A stretch of 64,000 nucleotides of DNA. It comes from Haemophilus haemolyticus_L. GTDB taxonomy: Bacteria > Pseudomonadota > Gammaproteobacteria > Enterobacterales > Pasteurellaceae. The stretch is from contig NZ_QQGY01000007.1 of assembly GCF_003490595.1 (NCBI RefSeq), positions 84,210 through 148,209 of the forward strand, read 5' to 3'. The position numbers and the translations under genes are program-made. Numbering within the stretch: position 1 is the stretch's first letter; the number at the start of each line of letters is the position of its first letter. The notes beneath the pieces were generated by a model. That model was given only the letters and a program-made list of their open reading frames with translations, made no database searches and had not been told where the DNA came from. This document shows positions 26,215 through 34,885 of the stretch, in pieces.

Positions 26215-27225
26215 CTACTCTAATAGTTTATACTCATTGAACGTGATCACTTCTTCCCCTACCCAACTATTAATCTCTTTCAATCGTTCTTGCAATGGGA
26301 TTATCTCATTAATAAAAAACACTCGCGTTGCTTTTTCTACATCACCAAAACCGCCTGTATTATTAGGCACAATTCCCATTAGTTGCGGTGGCACACGGTG
26401 CGCAGCTAACACATCATCACGGCTTGCGTTCTTAATGTTTAGGAAATCATCTTTGGCGATAGCATCAGACAATGGAATAACTTGCATCCCATCTTTCTTC
26501 CCATTTGGAATATACACAAATAAATTTTTAAAGTTGCCAGTCCCTTTGGTCTGTCTGATTTGTGTTTTGATTGCTTCAATATCATCTTGGTTCTGTGTTG
26601 GGTCGGTCATGTAAATAATCGAACCCGCATGCGCGCCATTCAAATAATATTTACGGCGGAACAATGTGGCACTTTCATTTAAAAAAGCGGATTGAAGTGC
26701 GGCCAAATATTCTGGCACGCCATAAATCTCTTGATTCACATCAGGATTAATCAAGTTAAAGACAGAACCTTTTTTAAATTCATATTCATCAAAACCATTC
26801 ACAATCTGATAAAACACGCCTGTTTCAACACCGACACGCATATATTTAGCAAGAGGGGATTTTAACGAGACAACCTTACCAAACGAATTTACAGCTTTCT
26901 CAATATAAGCATTGCCAAAGACCAAGTAATCTTGCACCAGTTTTTCTAATTGGGTACGAGGTAAAAGTGCGGTGGTTTTGCACGTTGAAAGTAAAATGTT
27001 TTTCTTCACCGTGATCGCACTGTTGTGATGGGCTGAGGCATTTAAGGCTTTAGCCAAGTAACTTAAATTAATTGGCGGATTGTAATATTTTTCATACATC
27101 ACCACGCTTTCGAAATAATTCAGTATTTCTGCACGGTCAATCACTGGAATTGGCTCCCCAAAGCTGAATGCCTGTGCTTGATTTCCAGTAGAAAGTGCGG
27201 TGGTTTTTTTTGTGTTTTTGCTCAT
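26215..27225 (-). CDS. Phage portal protein (P2 gpQ-like)
   Basis: 336 residues of the PBSX/P2 portal family. The portal forms the dodecameric DNA channel at one capsid vertex. Typical segments: IPVIDRAEILNYFE near the N-terminus, YYNPPINLSYLAKALNASAHH, VVSLKSPLAKYMRVG, and the C-terminal VPPQLMGIVPNNTGGFGDVE. It is transcribed with the large terminase (9-bp gap), opposite to the capsid genes, as in P2. Confidence 0.93.
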   Translation of the reverse strand: MSKNTKKTTALSTGNQAQAFSFGEPIPVIDRAEILNYFESVVMYEKYYNPPINLSYLAKALNASAHHNSAITVKKNILLSTCKTTALLPRTQLEKLVQDYLVFGNAYIEKAVNSFGKVVSLKSPLAKYMRVGVETGVFYQIVNGFDEYEFKKGSVFNLINPDVNQEIYGVPEYLAALQSAFLNESATLFRRKYYLNGAHAGSIIYMTDPTQNQDDIEAIKTQIRQTKGTGNFKNLFVYIPNGKKDGMQVIPLSDAIAKDDFLNIKNASRDDVLAAHRVPPQLMGIVPNNTGGFGDVEKATRVFFINEIIPLQERLKEINSWVGEEVITFNEYKLLE

Positions 27226-27234
27226 TGGATTATC

Positions 27235-29010
27235 CTATTCAAAGGTAAATATTGTTGATTTGTTGCTTGATACATCGCCGCCTAAACCATAAGGCACATT
27301 TAAAATACAGTTCATGATTGCCCATGATAAATCGCCGTGGCTTGCATCTTCCGAACGATCTGAAACATAAGTAATTTTCCCCGTGCTAGTAATGCGTTTT
27401 TTCACCGTCATAAAACTACTCACGATGTCATTGTCTCCACTATCAAATTTCAGGCGGCGTTTCTGAATTAAATTTTGTGTTTTTAACACCATTTCATTTT
27501 TTAGATCGGCGTTATACTCTAGGCCCTGCGCCATTGGATAAAACTTTCTCACTTCCTGATAAACACCCGACCCCATCCCCGTTTTATCAATCACAATGCG
27601 AGTCACATTGTAATCATCACAAAACTGCTTAATGCGGCTTGCTTGTGTTTCGTAATCCATACCGTGAAAAGTTTGTTTATGTAAAACGCGATAATCGCCC
27701 CCTTCCACTTTCGGCGGTGCAACAATCACTAAGGCTGCACGGTCGCCAGTAAAAGCAGGGTCATAACCTAACCACACTTCACGATTGCCGAATGGGCGCT
27801 GATAAAATGGCTTGTAATCGTGCCATTCTTCTAAGCTATCCACTTGGCAAAGTTGCAAGTCGGAAAACTTGAAAGCAGAACTGTTATCATCGGCAAATTG
27901 GCACAAAAACAATTGTTCAAATTCTTCTTTGCTGTTTTCTGCGATTAGGTCATCAATGTTGAATAGATTACACCCGCCTTCCATTGCATCATAAATACTC
28001 ACAATCTGTTTCCATTGCCGGTCGGCACAAAGTTTCCCACTCTTTAAGTTTGCGTGAGAAATATCGATTTCGATTTTTTCTGATTTCGCACGATTGCGAT
28101 TAAACGCCTTGCCTGAAAAGAACGCATAAGCAGGGTGTGCAATCGTGGTCGGTGTGGAAAAATACGTTTGGCGATACATCTTTTGAGCCGCCATACCTGA
28201 TGCCACTTTACGCATCACATCAAATTTAGGCACCCAAAACACTTCATCGAAATACAAATTGCCGTGGTAGGATTGAGCCGTAGCGGAGTTCGTGCCAAGG
28301 AAAATCAATTCTGCCCCATTTGGCAGTTTGATGGTTTCGCCTTTTAAATCTACATCTGCCGTTTGCTTGGCGTAATTCACAATATACGAGCGAAACTGTA
28401 AGGCTTGTTTTTTACTGGCAGATAAAAAAATTTGATTGTGCCCCGTCGTCAAAGCATCAATAAAGGCTTCGTGGGCGAAATAGTAAGTCGCCCCGATTTG
28501 TCGGCTTTTTAAAATATTTCTAATTCGATGTTCTTTCGCCTTGTGCCAAATTCGCTGATAATTAAACATTCCATCAAGAAAGCCATTAATCAGCAATTCT
28601 TCTTGTTCCTGATCAATGGCATTGGGTTCGGTTTTCTTGCGGTCGCCCTTGTTGCGGTTCGCCAGTTTAGGATTTAAATCTACTTCATTGCCGTCACCAA
28701 AAGAATACTTTTTCACTCTCGCCATCCGTTCCATTTGGCGACCGAGCAAATCAATTTCTTTATAATCTGAACCGCTCTTTTCTTCTTTGGCAATCAGCAA
28801 ATTCAATCTTGTCTCAAGGGCTAATTCAACCCGACCAACAGGCGCAATATCGTCCCACTTTTCTCTGTCTTTCCAACTGGCAATCGTTGATGCAGGAATA
28901 TTTAACTGGCGTGAAATTTCAGCGATTTTATAGCCGCTAAAATACATTACTTGCGCCTGACGTTTAGTGTCAGCTGTAGTTTCTGGTGAGGTATTATTTA
29001 ATTCTTCCAC
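27235..29010 (-). CDS. Terminase large subunit (P2 gpP-like ATPase)
   Basis: 591 residues. An N-terminal HTH (about 15-52: SGYKIAEISRQLNIPASTIA) is followed by a packaging ATPase with a Walker A-like ILKSRQIGATYYFA (about 166-179) and a Walker B-like NLYFDEVFWV. The C-terminal nuclease domain has WLGYDPAFTGDRAAL and IVIDKTGMGSGV. It cuts cos and drives DNA through the portal. It is transcribed on the minus strand with the portal. Full length. Confidence 0.95.
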   Translation of the reverse strand: MEELNNTSPETTADTKRQAQVMYFSGYKIAEISRQLNIPASTIASWKDREKWDDIAPVGRVELALETRLNLLIAKEEKSGSDYKEIDLLGRQMERMARVKKYSFGDGNEVDLNPKLANRNKGDRKKTEPNAIDQEQEELLINGFLDGMFNYQRIWHKAKEHRIRNILKSRQIGATYYFAHEAFIDALTTGHNQIFLSASKKQALQFRSYIVNYAKQTADVDLKGETIKLPNGAELIFLGTNSATAQSYHGNLYFDEVFWVPKFDVMRKVASGMAAQKMYRQTYFSTPTTIAHPAYAFFSGKAFNRNRAKSEKIEIDISHANLKSGKLCADRQWKQIVSIYDAMEGGCNLFNIDDLIAENSKEEFEQLFLCQFADDNSSAFKFSDLQLCQVDSLEEWHDYKPFYQRPFGNREVWLGYDPAFTGDRAALVIVAPPKVEGGDYRVLHKQTFHGMDYETQASRIKQFCDDYNVTRIVIDKTGMGSGVYQEVRKFYPMAQGLEYNADLKNEMVLKTQNLIQKRRLKFDSGDNDIVSSFMTVKKRITSTGKITYVSDRSEDASHGDLSWAIMNCILNVPYGLGGDVSSNKSTIFTFE

Positions 29011-29021
29011 TATAAAAAATC

Positions 29022-29049
29022 TTGTATTGTGTGTATGCTTGTGTATAAT
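29022..29049 (+). promoter_or_regulatory. hicAB promoter/operator
   Basis: TTGTAT (29022-29027) and TATAAT (29044-29049) with a 16-bp spacer. The direct repeat TGTGTAT...TGTGTAT overlaps the promoter, a plausible HicB ribbon-helix-helix binding site. An AAGGAGG ribosome site follows. Confidence 0.6.
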
Positions 29050-29079
29050 TTATCGTGATTAAGACGACAAGGAGGAAGC

Positions 29080-29265
29080 ATGCGATCCAGCGACTTAATC
29101 AAGGAACTTAAAAATGCAGGTTGTACTTTTGTCAGGCACGGTAAAGGCGATCATCAAATCTGGCAATCGCCCATCACAGGGAAGACGTTCCCCGTACCAC
29201 ACCCAAAACAACACGTACCCATCGGCACATTAAGATCCATTAAAAAATCGGCAGGGCTTCTATAG
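29080..29265 (+). CDS. hicA: HicA family toxin (mRNA interferase)
   Basis: 61 residues, standard HicA length, dsRBD-like fold. It begins MRSSDLIKELKNAGCTFVRH and has the catalytic His in HGKGDHQIW (His25), followed by FPVPHPKQHVPIGTLRSIKK. HicA cleaves mRNA and is neutralised by HicB. It is placed between the terminase and scaffold genes and reads away from the terminase, so it is an added module. AAGGAGG before the ATG is a strong ribosome site. Confidence 0.93.
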   Translation: MRSSDLIKELKNAGCTFVRHGKGDHQIWQSPITGKTFPVPHPKQHVPIGTLRSIKKSAGLL

Positions 29266-29295
29266 CTCTGCCGAGCTAACCCACAAGGAGCGACT

Positions 29296-29724
29296 ATGTT
29301 ATTTACCATCGGCATTGAAACCCCAACAAATGAAAATGAAGCCTACGGCATTACGGTGCCAGCATTATTTACTGAAGAATATTCCTGCTTTAGTGCCGCT
29401 GATACCCTTGAAGAAATCCCAACGCAGGCGACTGATGCCATTCATTCCATCTTAGAAATAATGTTTGAAGACGGAATAGATATCAACGAACTTCAAGACA
29501 AAGGCTATCGTCACTATCAAACGCAAGAAGATTTCAACTATTGCGATACTTGGTTGTTGCTTGATGTAGATATTTCCGCATATCAAGGCAAACGCCACCG
29601 TATTAATATCAGCTTGCCTGAATACCTTATCAAACGCATTGATAGCCGTGTCGCAAGCAACCCCATTTACAAAGACCGCAGCCACTTTTTAGCAGTTGCT
29701 TCGCAAAAAGAGCTACGGCAATAA
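29296..29724 (+). CDS. hicB: HicB family antitoxin
   Basis: 142 residues. N-terminal degenerate RNase H-like HicB domain (ETPTNENEAYGITVPALF, CFSAADTLEEIPTQATDAI), C-terminal ribbon-helix-helix (RINISLPEYLIKRIDSRVAS) for DNA binding and autoregulation. It starts 30 bp after hicA with AAGGAG upstream. It is the antitoxin of the pair; the operon stabilises the prophage or guards against other phages (inference). Confidence 0.93.
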   Translation: MLFTIGIETPTNENEAYGITVPALFTEEYSCFSAADTLEEIPTQATDAIHSILEIMFEDGIDINELQDKGYRHYQTQEDFNYCDTWLLLDVDISAYQGKRHRINISLPEYLIKRIDSRVASNPIYKDRSHFLAVASQKELRQ

Positions 29725-29844
29725 TTTCCCCTACGCTTGACAAGCCCCGCTCTCAAGCGTAGGATACTGCTTACAGGGTCTCAAAAGCCCTAACAACAAA
29801 CGGTAATTCACCCCGTCAGCGTGATTTTTTTGTACCCGCAAAAA

Positions 29845-29970
29845 GTGCGGTCAAAAACAACAATTTTTTATCAATGGTCGAGAGTGCGAGGAATACAATA
29901 CCGCAAGGGAATAACTCCGCTTGATTTGTTGCAAGTTTTGAGCTCTCGACCGCCCGATTTTCGGGATTTC
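29845..29970 (+). ncRNA. C4-like antisense RNA upstream of the antirepressor-like gene
   Basis: A noncoding stretch in which GGTCGAGAG (29876-29884) pairs with CTCTCGACC (29943-29951), a 9-bp closing stem, followed at once by the hairpin CCCGA-TTT-TCGGG (29953-29965). ATTTGTTG at 29924-29931, inside the domain, is the exact complement of CAACAAAT at 29983-29990, which covers the first two bases of the next gene's ATG. This matches the layout of phage P1/P7 C4 RNA, which is transcribed ahead of and blocks translation of an antirepressor. Family assignment is by structure and context only. Confidence 0.62.
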
Positions 29971-29988
29971 CATCAAAAGGAACAACAA

Positions 29989-30621
29989 ATGACAACTCAA
30001 ATCTCCACCTTCAATTTCAAATCTAACTCTATCCGTATCGAAGTAATCAACAATGAACCTTTCTTTGCATTGAAAGATGTTTGCGATGCTCTTGCGATCA
30101 AAGTAGCCAGCCCAGAACGTTTCAGATTAAATTTTGAGGGGGTTACAAGAAATGTAATCCCTACCTCAAGCGGAAACCAAGAACTAACTTTCATCAACGA
30201 ACCGAACCTCTACCGCATTATTTTCCGCTCCAACAAAGTCGAAGCGATTGAGTTTCAAAACTGGATCTTTGAAGAAGTCCTCCCGCAAATCCGCAAAACA
30301 GGAAAATATGAAATAAGCCAACCTGCCTTGCCTATGCCAGAACCCACTTACTCGCAATCTTTTTCCCAACAAGATATTGACAACCTAGTATGGTTATTGT
30401 TTTCCCACGAAAGAATGCGTTTCTTATTGGAAAATCTGTATAAGCCGTTGGCATTATTCAATTCTCCTTTTGCTCCGCAAGTATATGGTAACGTCACTGA
30501 ATACAAACGAGTTCATAAAATCGCCAAACCGCTCATTAAAAAACTGCTGGATAAACTCCAATCAGATAACCCTGAAAAATGGCGTCATCTCACACGCTAT
30601 CTCAATAACGAAATTTGCTAA
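29989..30621 (+). CDS. BRO-N domain antirepressor-like protein
   Basis: 210 residues. N-terminal BRO-N/antirepressor domain (about 10-110: IRIEVINNEPFFALKDVCDALAI split across the domain, then LYRIIFRSNKVEAIEFQNWI and EVLPQIRKTGKYE). The C-terminal 100 residues are helical and unrecognised. Start at 29989 (MTTQISTFNFKSN) behind AAAAGGAA. BRO-N proteins in phages act as antirepressors or DNA-binding regulators. The C4-like RNA upstream has complementarity to its start, supporting translational control. It lies in an accessory spot before the scaffold gene. Confidence 0.85.
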   Translation: MTTQISTFNFKSNSIRIEVINNEPFFALKDVCDALAIKVASPERFRLNFEGVTRNVIPTSSGNQELTFINEPNLYRIIFRSNKVEAIEFQNWIFEEVLPQIRKTGKYEISQPALPMPEPTYSQSFSQQDIDNLVWLLFSHERMRFLLENLYKPLALFNSPFAPQVYGNVTEYKRVHKIAKPLIKKLLDKLQSDNPEKWRHLTRYLNNEIC

Positions 30622-30626
30622 TTCTC

Positions 30627-30650
30627 AACCGCACTTAGGTGCGGTTTTTT
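30627..30650 (+). terminator. Terminator after the BRO-N gene
   Basis: AACCGCAC-TTAG-GTGCGGTT followed by TTTT; a close-spaced uptake-core pair. It isolates the accessory block from the capsid operon. Confidence 0.85.
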
Positions 30651-30798
30651 CTTGCCTGTCATCATAGAAATTCAACGTGCGGTCGTCTTTTGGGGCGTTT
30701 TGTGAAAGGGAAGACAACAACGGCAAGCCGTGGCAACGCCTTGAAAACTCTTTCAGAATGAGCGCAATGATTCAACTCATCAAAAGGATAGAAAGCCA

Positions 30799-31608
30799 AT
30801 GGCAAAAAAATCTAAATGGGTGGTTGTGGCGACAGAAGGCGCAACCACAGACGGACGCACTATTCAGCGCAACTGGATTTCAGAAATGGCAGAAAGCTAT
30901 GATCCGAAAAACACCTATGGCGCACGAATCAATTTAGATCACATCAAATTTTCAGTTTATCTGCCAGAAATGGCGAACTCACATTGTTTTGGCGATGTGT
31001 TAGCTGTAAAAACAGAAGAACGTGAAGACGGCAAATTACAACTTTTAGCTCAATTACAGCCAACTGATGCACTTATTGCATTAAATAAAGAAGGACAAAA
31101 AGTTTACACCTCCGTAGAAATTGACACCAATTTTGCCGACACAGGCAAAGCCTATTTAGTTGGTTTAGCCGTCACAGACAACCCAGCGAGCCTAGGCACA
31201 GAAATGTTAAGTTTCTCACACAATGGTTTAAATGCTCGCAAGTTAAAAGCGGACAACATTTTCACTGCCGCTATTGAAACTGAATTGGAATTTGTGGAAG
31301 AAACACAAAGCATCTTTGAAAAAATCAAAGGCTTGTTTGCGAAAAAAGAAAAATCAGACGATGAACGCTTTTCTAATCAAACACAAGCCATTGAGCTTTT
31401 AGCCGAGCAAACCAAAGAAACCTTGGAAAAATTAACCGCACTTTCTGACGATTTAGCAAAACAGCAAACCGAATTAACGGAAGTGAAAGCCACCAATGAA
31501 AGCATTCAAGCCAAATTCACCACGCTTGAAAAAGCACCGTCCGCCGACTTCGGCAAACGTCCAATCGTTGCCGGTGAAGGTAAATCCGAATTTTTAACCG
31601 ATTGCTAA
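30799..31608 (+). CDS. Capsid scaffolding protein (P2 gpO-like)
   Basis: 269 residues of the GPO family. Family start KWVVVATEGATTDGRTIQRN, N-terminal protease-like domain (NLDHIKFSVYLPEMANSHCF, TDNPASLGTEMLSFS) and a C-terminal coiled coil (about 185-250) that scaffolds capsid assembly. It matures the capsid and is itself processed. AAAAGGA precedes the ATG. First gene of the head operon on the plus strand. Confidence 0.93.
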   Translation: MAKKSKWVVVATEGATTDGRTIQRNWISEMAESYDPKNTYGARINLDHIKFSVYLPEMANSHCFGDVLAVKTEEREDGKLQLLAQLQPTDALIALNKEGQKVYTSVEIDTNFADTGKAYLVGLAVTDNPASLGTEMLSFSHNGLNARKLKADNIFTAAIETELEFVEETQSIFEKIKGLFAKKEKSDDERFSNQTQAIELLAEQTKETLEKLTALSDDLAKQQTELTEVKATNESIQAKFTTLEKAPSADFGKRPIVAGEGKSEFLTDC

Positions 31609-31618
31609 AGGAACAACC

Positions 31619-32650
31619 ATGCGCAACGAAACTAAACAGAAATTTAATGCCTATGTGGCACGTGTCGCCGAATTAAACGGTGTAACAAGTAATGATGTAG
31701 CAGAAACATTTACCGTAACCCCAAGCGTAGAACAAAAACTGATTGAAAAAGTGATGTTAAGTTCGAACTTCTTACAATGGATTAATGTTGTTCGTGATCC
31801 GTTAATGGAAGCGGAATTGGTCGGTCTTGAAGTGGCTTCCGCGATTGCAAGCACAACAGATACCAACACCAAAGAGCGCGAAACCAAAGACGTTTCCAAA
31901 ATGACCGGTCGCAAATATAAATGCGAACAAGTCAATTTCGACACGCATATTCCATGGGCAAAACTCGACCAATGGGCGAAACACCCTGACTTCCAGAAAA
32001 AATTGGCAAATTTAACGCAAAAAACCATCGCCTTAAACCTCATTATGATGGGGCTAAACGGCACAAGCCGCAGTGAAACCTCCGATTTGTCTTCAAATCC
32101 GAAACTGCAAGACGTGAAAAAAGGTTGGCTACAACAATTACGTGACGATATGCCAACACATGTAATGAACGGTGCAAATACTGAGAACAAAATCAAAGTG
32201 GGTAAAGGTCAAGCCAAAAACCACGGCTATGAAAACATTGATGCCTTAGTGCTTGATGCCGTCAACACCTTAATTGATGAAGTTTACGCCGATGACACCG
32301 AATTGGTGGTTATCTGCGGTCGTGAAATCTTAAACGATAAATACTTCAACATCGTTAACACGGATTTAAAACCGACGGATGACCTTGCAAGCCAAGTGAT
32401 CATCTCACAAAAACAAATTGGTGGTTTAAAAGCGATTCGCGTCCCGTTCTTCCCGAAAAACTCAATCCTGATCACCCGATTGGATAATTTATCCATCTAC
32501 ATTCAGGAAGGGTCAATGCGCCGTTTCATTAAGAACAATCCGAAACGCAACCGCGTAGAAGATTACTTGTCGCAAAACATCGACTACAAAGTCGAAGAAT
32601 ACGGTTGCGCGGCATTAATCGAAAACATCACATTCGAAGATAAAGAATAA
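31619..32650 (+). CDS. Major capsid protein (P2 gpN-like)
   Basis: 343 residues, the family length. Begins MRNETKQKFNAYVARVAELNG, with the N-domain segment VTPSVEQKLIEKVMLSSNFL and conserved GREILNDKYF and FFPKNSILITRLDNLSIY. HK97-fold shell protein. Its stop overlaps the start of the next gene. Confidence 0.95.
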   Translation: MRNETKQKFNAYVARVAELNGVTSNDVAETFTVTPSVEQKLIEKVMLSSNFLQWINVVRDPLMEAELVGLEVASAIASTTDTNTKERETKDVSKMTGRKYKCEQVNFDTHIPWAKLDQWAKHPDFQKKLANLTQKTIALNLIMMGLNGTSRSETSDLSSNPKLQDVKKGWLQQLRDDMPTHVMNGANTENKIKVGKGQAKNHGYENIDALVLDAVNTLIDEVYADDTELVVICGREILNDKYFNIVNTDLKPTDDLASQVIISQKQIGGLKAIRVPFFPKNSILITRLDNLSIYIQEGSMRRFIKNNPKRNRVEDYLSQNIDYKVEEYGCAALIENITFEDKE

Positions 32651-33312
32651 TGACTGAACGTCTATCACCCGCACAAATCCATCTTCGTACCGTCTCCGCT
32701 GCAGTGGCTCATGCAGCGGAAACCGAAGACCTAAGCGATTTCACTGAATATGAAAAAATGTGCCGCTTGCTTGCGCGTCACCGCAAGGATTTAAAACAAA
32801 TCCAATCGACGGAACGCAAAGCAGCATATAAAAAACAAATTTTGGTGGATTACTTACCATGGATTGAAGGCGCATTGTCTGCCGGCACCGGCAAACAAGA
32901 CAATGTGCTGATGACATGGTGCGTGTGGGCGATTGACTGTGGCGAATATCATCTCGCCTTACAGATTGCCGATTATGCCGTATTTCATGATTTACGCTTG
33001 CCCGAGCCATTCACTCGAACACTTGGTACTTTGTTAGCAGAAGAATTTGCCGACCAAGCCAAAGCCGCACAAGCCGCCAATAAACCGTTCGAAGTGGCTT
33101 ACTTAGAGCAAGTTCAACGCATCACCGCTGATTGCGATATGCCCGATGAAAGCCGTGCTCGATTATTGCGTGAATTGGGTTTGTTATTGGTTGATAAGAA
33201 CCCTGAACAAGCACTGGCATATTTAGAACGTGCTTTGGGTTTAGATCAGAAAATTGGCGTGAAAGGCGATATTAAAAAATTACGTAAGCAATTAAACAAA
33301 GCCGATGAATAA
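32650..33312 (+). CDS. Terminase small subunit (P2 gpM-like)
   Basis: 220 residues. It matches gpM (SPAQIHLRTVSAAVAHAAET, WCVWAIDCGEYHLALQIADY and a C-terminal TPR-like LALAYLERAL type segment). It recognises cos and recruits the large subunit. It overlaps the capsid stop by one base (TAATG). Confidence 0.92.
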   Translation: MTERLSPAQIHLRTVSAAVAHAAETEDLSDFTEYEKMCRLLARHRKDLKQIQSTERKAAYKKQILVDYLPWIEGALSAGTGKQDNVLMTWCVWAIDCGEYHLALQIADYAVFHDLRLPEPFTRTLGTLLAEEFADQAKAAQAANKPFEVAYLEQVQRITADCDMPDESRARLLRELGLLLVDKNPEQALAYLERALGLDQKIGVKGDIKKLRKQLNKADE

Positions 33313-33435
33313 TCGGTTTTGGTAAAGAGCAAACCACGCAGCCGTCGGGCGGATTAAAAGTGCGGTCAAATTCTGACGGATTTATTGGCCGTGCTTAATT
33401 TAATCCTCACCCGACTTTTTTATAAGGGTAAATCA

Positions 33436-33942
33436 ATGAGCGACGGCGCAATATCAGTCAAACTTGCCCCCGATTATGAAATGGGCGAAGTGCAGCAACA
33501 GTTAAATGATTACGATACGTTAGATGACATTATCAGTAATGATGGTTTCTTCCCCGATATGTCACTTTCCCAATTTCGTAATCAATACCGTGCAGACGGC
33601 ACCATCACCACACAACGTTTACAAGATGCCTTGATTGAGGGCATGGCAAGCGTCAATGCAGAACTCTCCACGTTTAAAACGCAAAGTAAACACGACAGTT
33701 TAGAACAGATCTCTGCCCCCTACATCAACGGCGAAAGCGTGCTGATTTATCGCTATAAACGTGCGGTAAGTTGCTTGGCACTGGCAAACCTTTATGAACG
33801 CTATGCAAGCTACGACAGCACTAACGATGGCGAAAAGAAAATGGCGCAACTCAAAGACAGCATTGATGAATTACGCCGTGATGCTCGCTTTGCGATTAGC
33901 GACATATTGGGCAGAAAACGTGTCGATGCGGAGTTAATCTAA
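33436..33942 (+). CDS. Head completion/stabilisation protein (P2 gpL-like)
   Basis: 168 residues, gpL family (FFPDMSLSQFRNQYRADGTI, VLIYRYKRAVSCLALANLYERY, helical C-terminus). Start at 33436 (MSDGAISVKL) with AAGGG upstream; a longer frame from 33385 has no family match in its first 17 residues. It helps close the head-tail connector. Adjacent to the tail X gene. Confidence 0.88.
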   Translation: MSDGAISVKLAPDYEMGEVQQQLNDYDTLDDIISNDGFFPDMSLSQFRNQYRADGTITTQRLQDALIEGMASVNAELSTFKTQSKHDSLEQISAPYINGESVLIYRYKRAVSCLALANLYERYASYDSTNDGEKKMAQLKDSIDELRRDARFAISDILGRKRVDAELI

Positions 33943-34151
33943 TGCAAGTTTACGCACAACAAAATGACAATTTGGACGCCATCCTTTATCGCCATTTTGG
34001 ACGAAGTGAAGGCTTACTCGAAATAACATGCGAACTCAATCCACATTTAATGGATAAGCCCATTATTCCCATTGGTACCCCAGTCATATTGCCAGATGCC
34101 GATACAGAAAAAATCAGTGTAGCAAATGACACAATTCAACTTTGGAGCTGA
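33942..34151 (+). CDS. Tail protein X (P2 gpX-like)
   Basis: 69 residues with the LysM-like gpX pattern (QVYAQQNDNLDAILYRHFGR, IPIGTPVILPD). Essential small tail protein of P2-type phages, likely at the tail hub. One-base overlap with gpL. Confidence 0.9.
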   Translation: MQVYAQQNDNLDAILYRHFGRSEGLLEITCELNPHLMDKPIIPIGTPVILPDADTEKISVANDTIQLWS

Positions 34152-34152
34152 T

Positions 34153-34374
34153 ATGCACGACACACCATCAAGAGCGTCTTACACATCAGGAATATTCGCT
34201 TTCTTAATTGGACGCATTGCCGATATGTTCTCAAATGTAAATTGGGCTGATGTCGCATCGGTTACAGGTATTGTGATTGGTATCGCCACCTTTCTTGTGA
34301 ATTGGTATTACAAGAAAAAAGATTTTGAATTAAAAGAAAAAGAACTCGAACAACGGATCCATCATCATGATTAA
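34153..34374 (+). CDS. Phage holin, class III-type small membrane protein
   Basis: 73 residues. One strong TM (about 32-52, VASVTGIVIGIATFLVNWYY), a weaker hydrophobic N-terminal segment (SGIFAFLIGRI) and a charged C-terminal tail KKKDFELKEKELEQR. It is directly upstream of the endolysin and overlaps it by 8 bp. It resembles HP1/P2-family holins. It forms the inner-membrane lesion that triggers lysis. Confidence 0.82.
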   Translation: MHDTPSRASYTSGIFAFLIGRIADMFSNVNWADVASVTGIVIGIATFLVNWYYKKKDFELKEKELEQRIHHHD

Positions 34375-34885
34375 ACGAATCGCAAAATACGTCTGCTCAG
34401 TCACGGTTGTTGTTGGGCTTGTTATTGCCACGCACGGAAATGAAATTCGAATATCAGAAAAAGGCTTGTTGCTGACTGGCAATGCCGAAGGTTGCATGCA
34501 AAAACCCTATCAATGCCCCGCTGATGTTTTAACTATCGGCATTGGCACAACAGATGCAGTAGAAAAAATTAACCGAAATAAAATTTACACCTTGCAAGAA
34601 ATTGCCGAATTATACACGAAAGGCATTAAGCAAGCCGAAAAGTGTGTGAATACCTATGCCAACGGTCAAGCCATGCCACAAGGGGGATTTGATGCATTGA
34701 CATCAATTACATTCAATGTTGGATGTGGTCGATTAAAAAACAGCACACTTTTTAAAATGGCATGGAAAGGATACAGCAAAGAAATGTGCGGTCAATTTGA
34801 ACGTTGGATTTATGCAGGCGGAAAACCACTGAAAGGCTTAATTGAAAGACGACAAAAGGAGAAGGCATTATGTTTGGGTTCTTAA
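34367..34885 (+). CDS. Endolysin, lysozyme family GH24 with signal-anchor
   Basis: 172 residues. N-terminal weakly hydrophobic signal-arrest-release type segment (about 8-25, YVCSVTVVVGLVIATHG), then the GH24 lysozyme core. Catalytic triad spacing E-X8-C-X5-T in EGCMQKPYQCPADVLT, as in HP1/P1-type lysozymes (Cys replaces Asp). It cleaves peptidoglycan after release from the membrane. It overlaps the spanin gene by 16 bp. Confidence 0.92.
   Translation: MIKRIAKYVCSVTVVVGLVIATHGNEIRISEKGLLLTGNAEGCMQKPYQCPADVLTIGIGTTDAVEKINRNKIYTLQEIAELYTKGIKQAEKCVNTYANGQAMPQGGFDALTSITFNVGCGRLKNSTLFKMAWKGYSKEMCGQFERWIYAGGKPLKGLIERRQKEKALCLGS

Noticed and set aside
25925..26614. Long plus-strand frame over the portal 3' end
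   Set aside because: Most of it is antisense to the portal gene, and its first part lies in the cos-like spacer; no protein pattern.
29821..29988. N-terminal extension of the BRO-N protein
   Set aside because: The first 56 codons cross the structured C4-like RNA; the ATG at 29989 has the ribosome site and family start.
31651..32196. Long minus-strand frame under the capsid gene
   Set aside because: Antisense to the well-supported major capsid gene.
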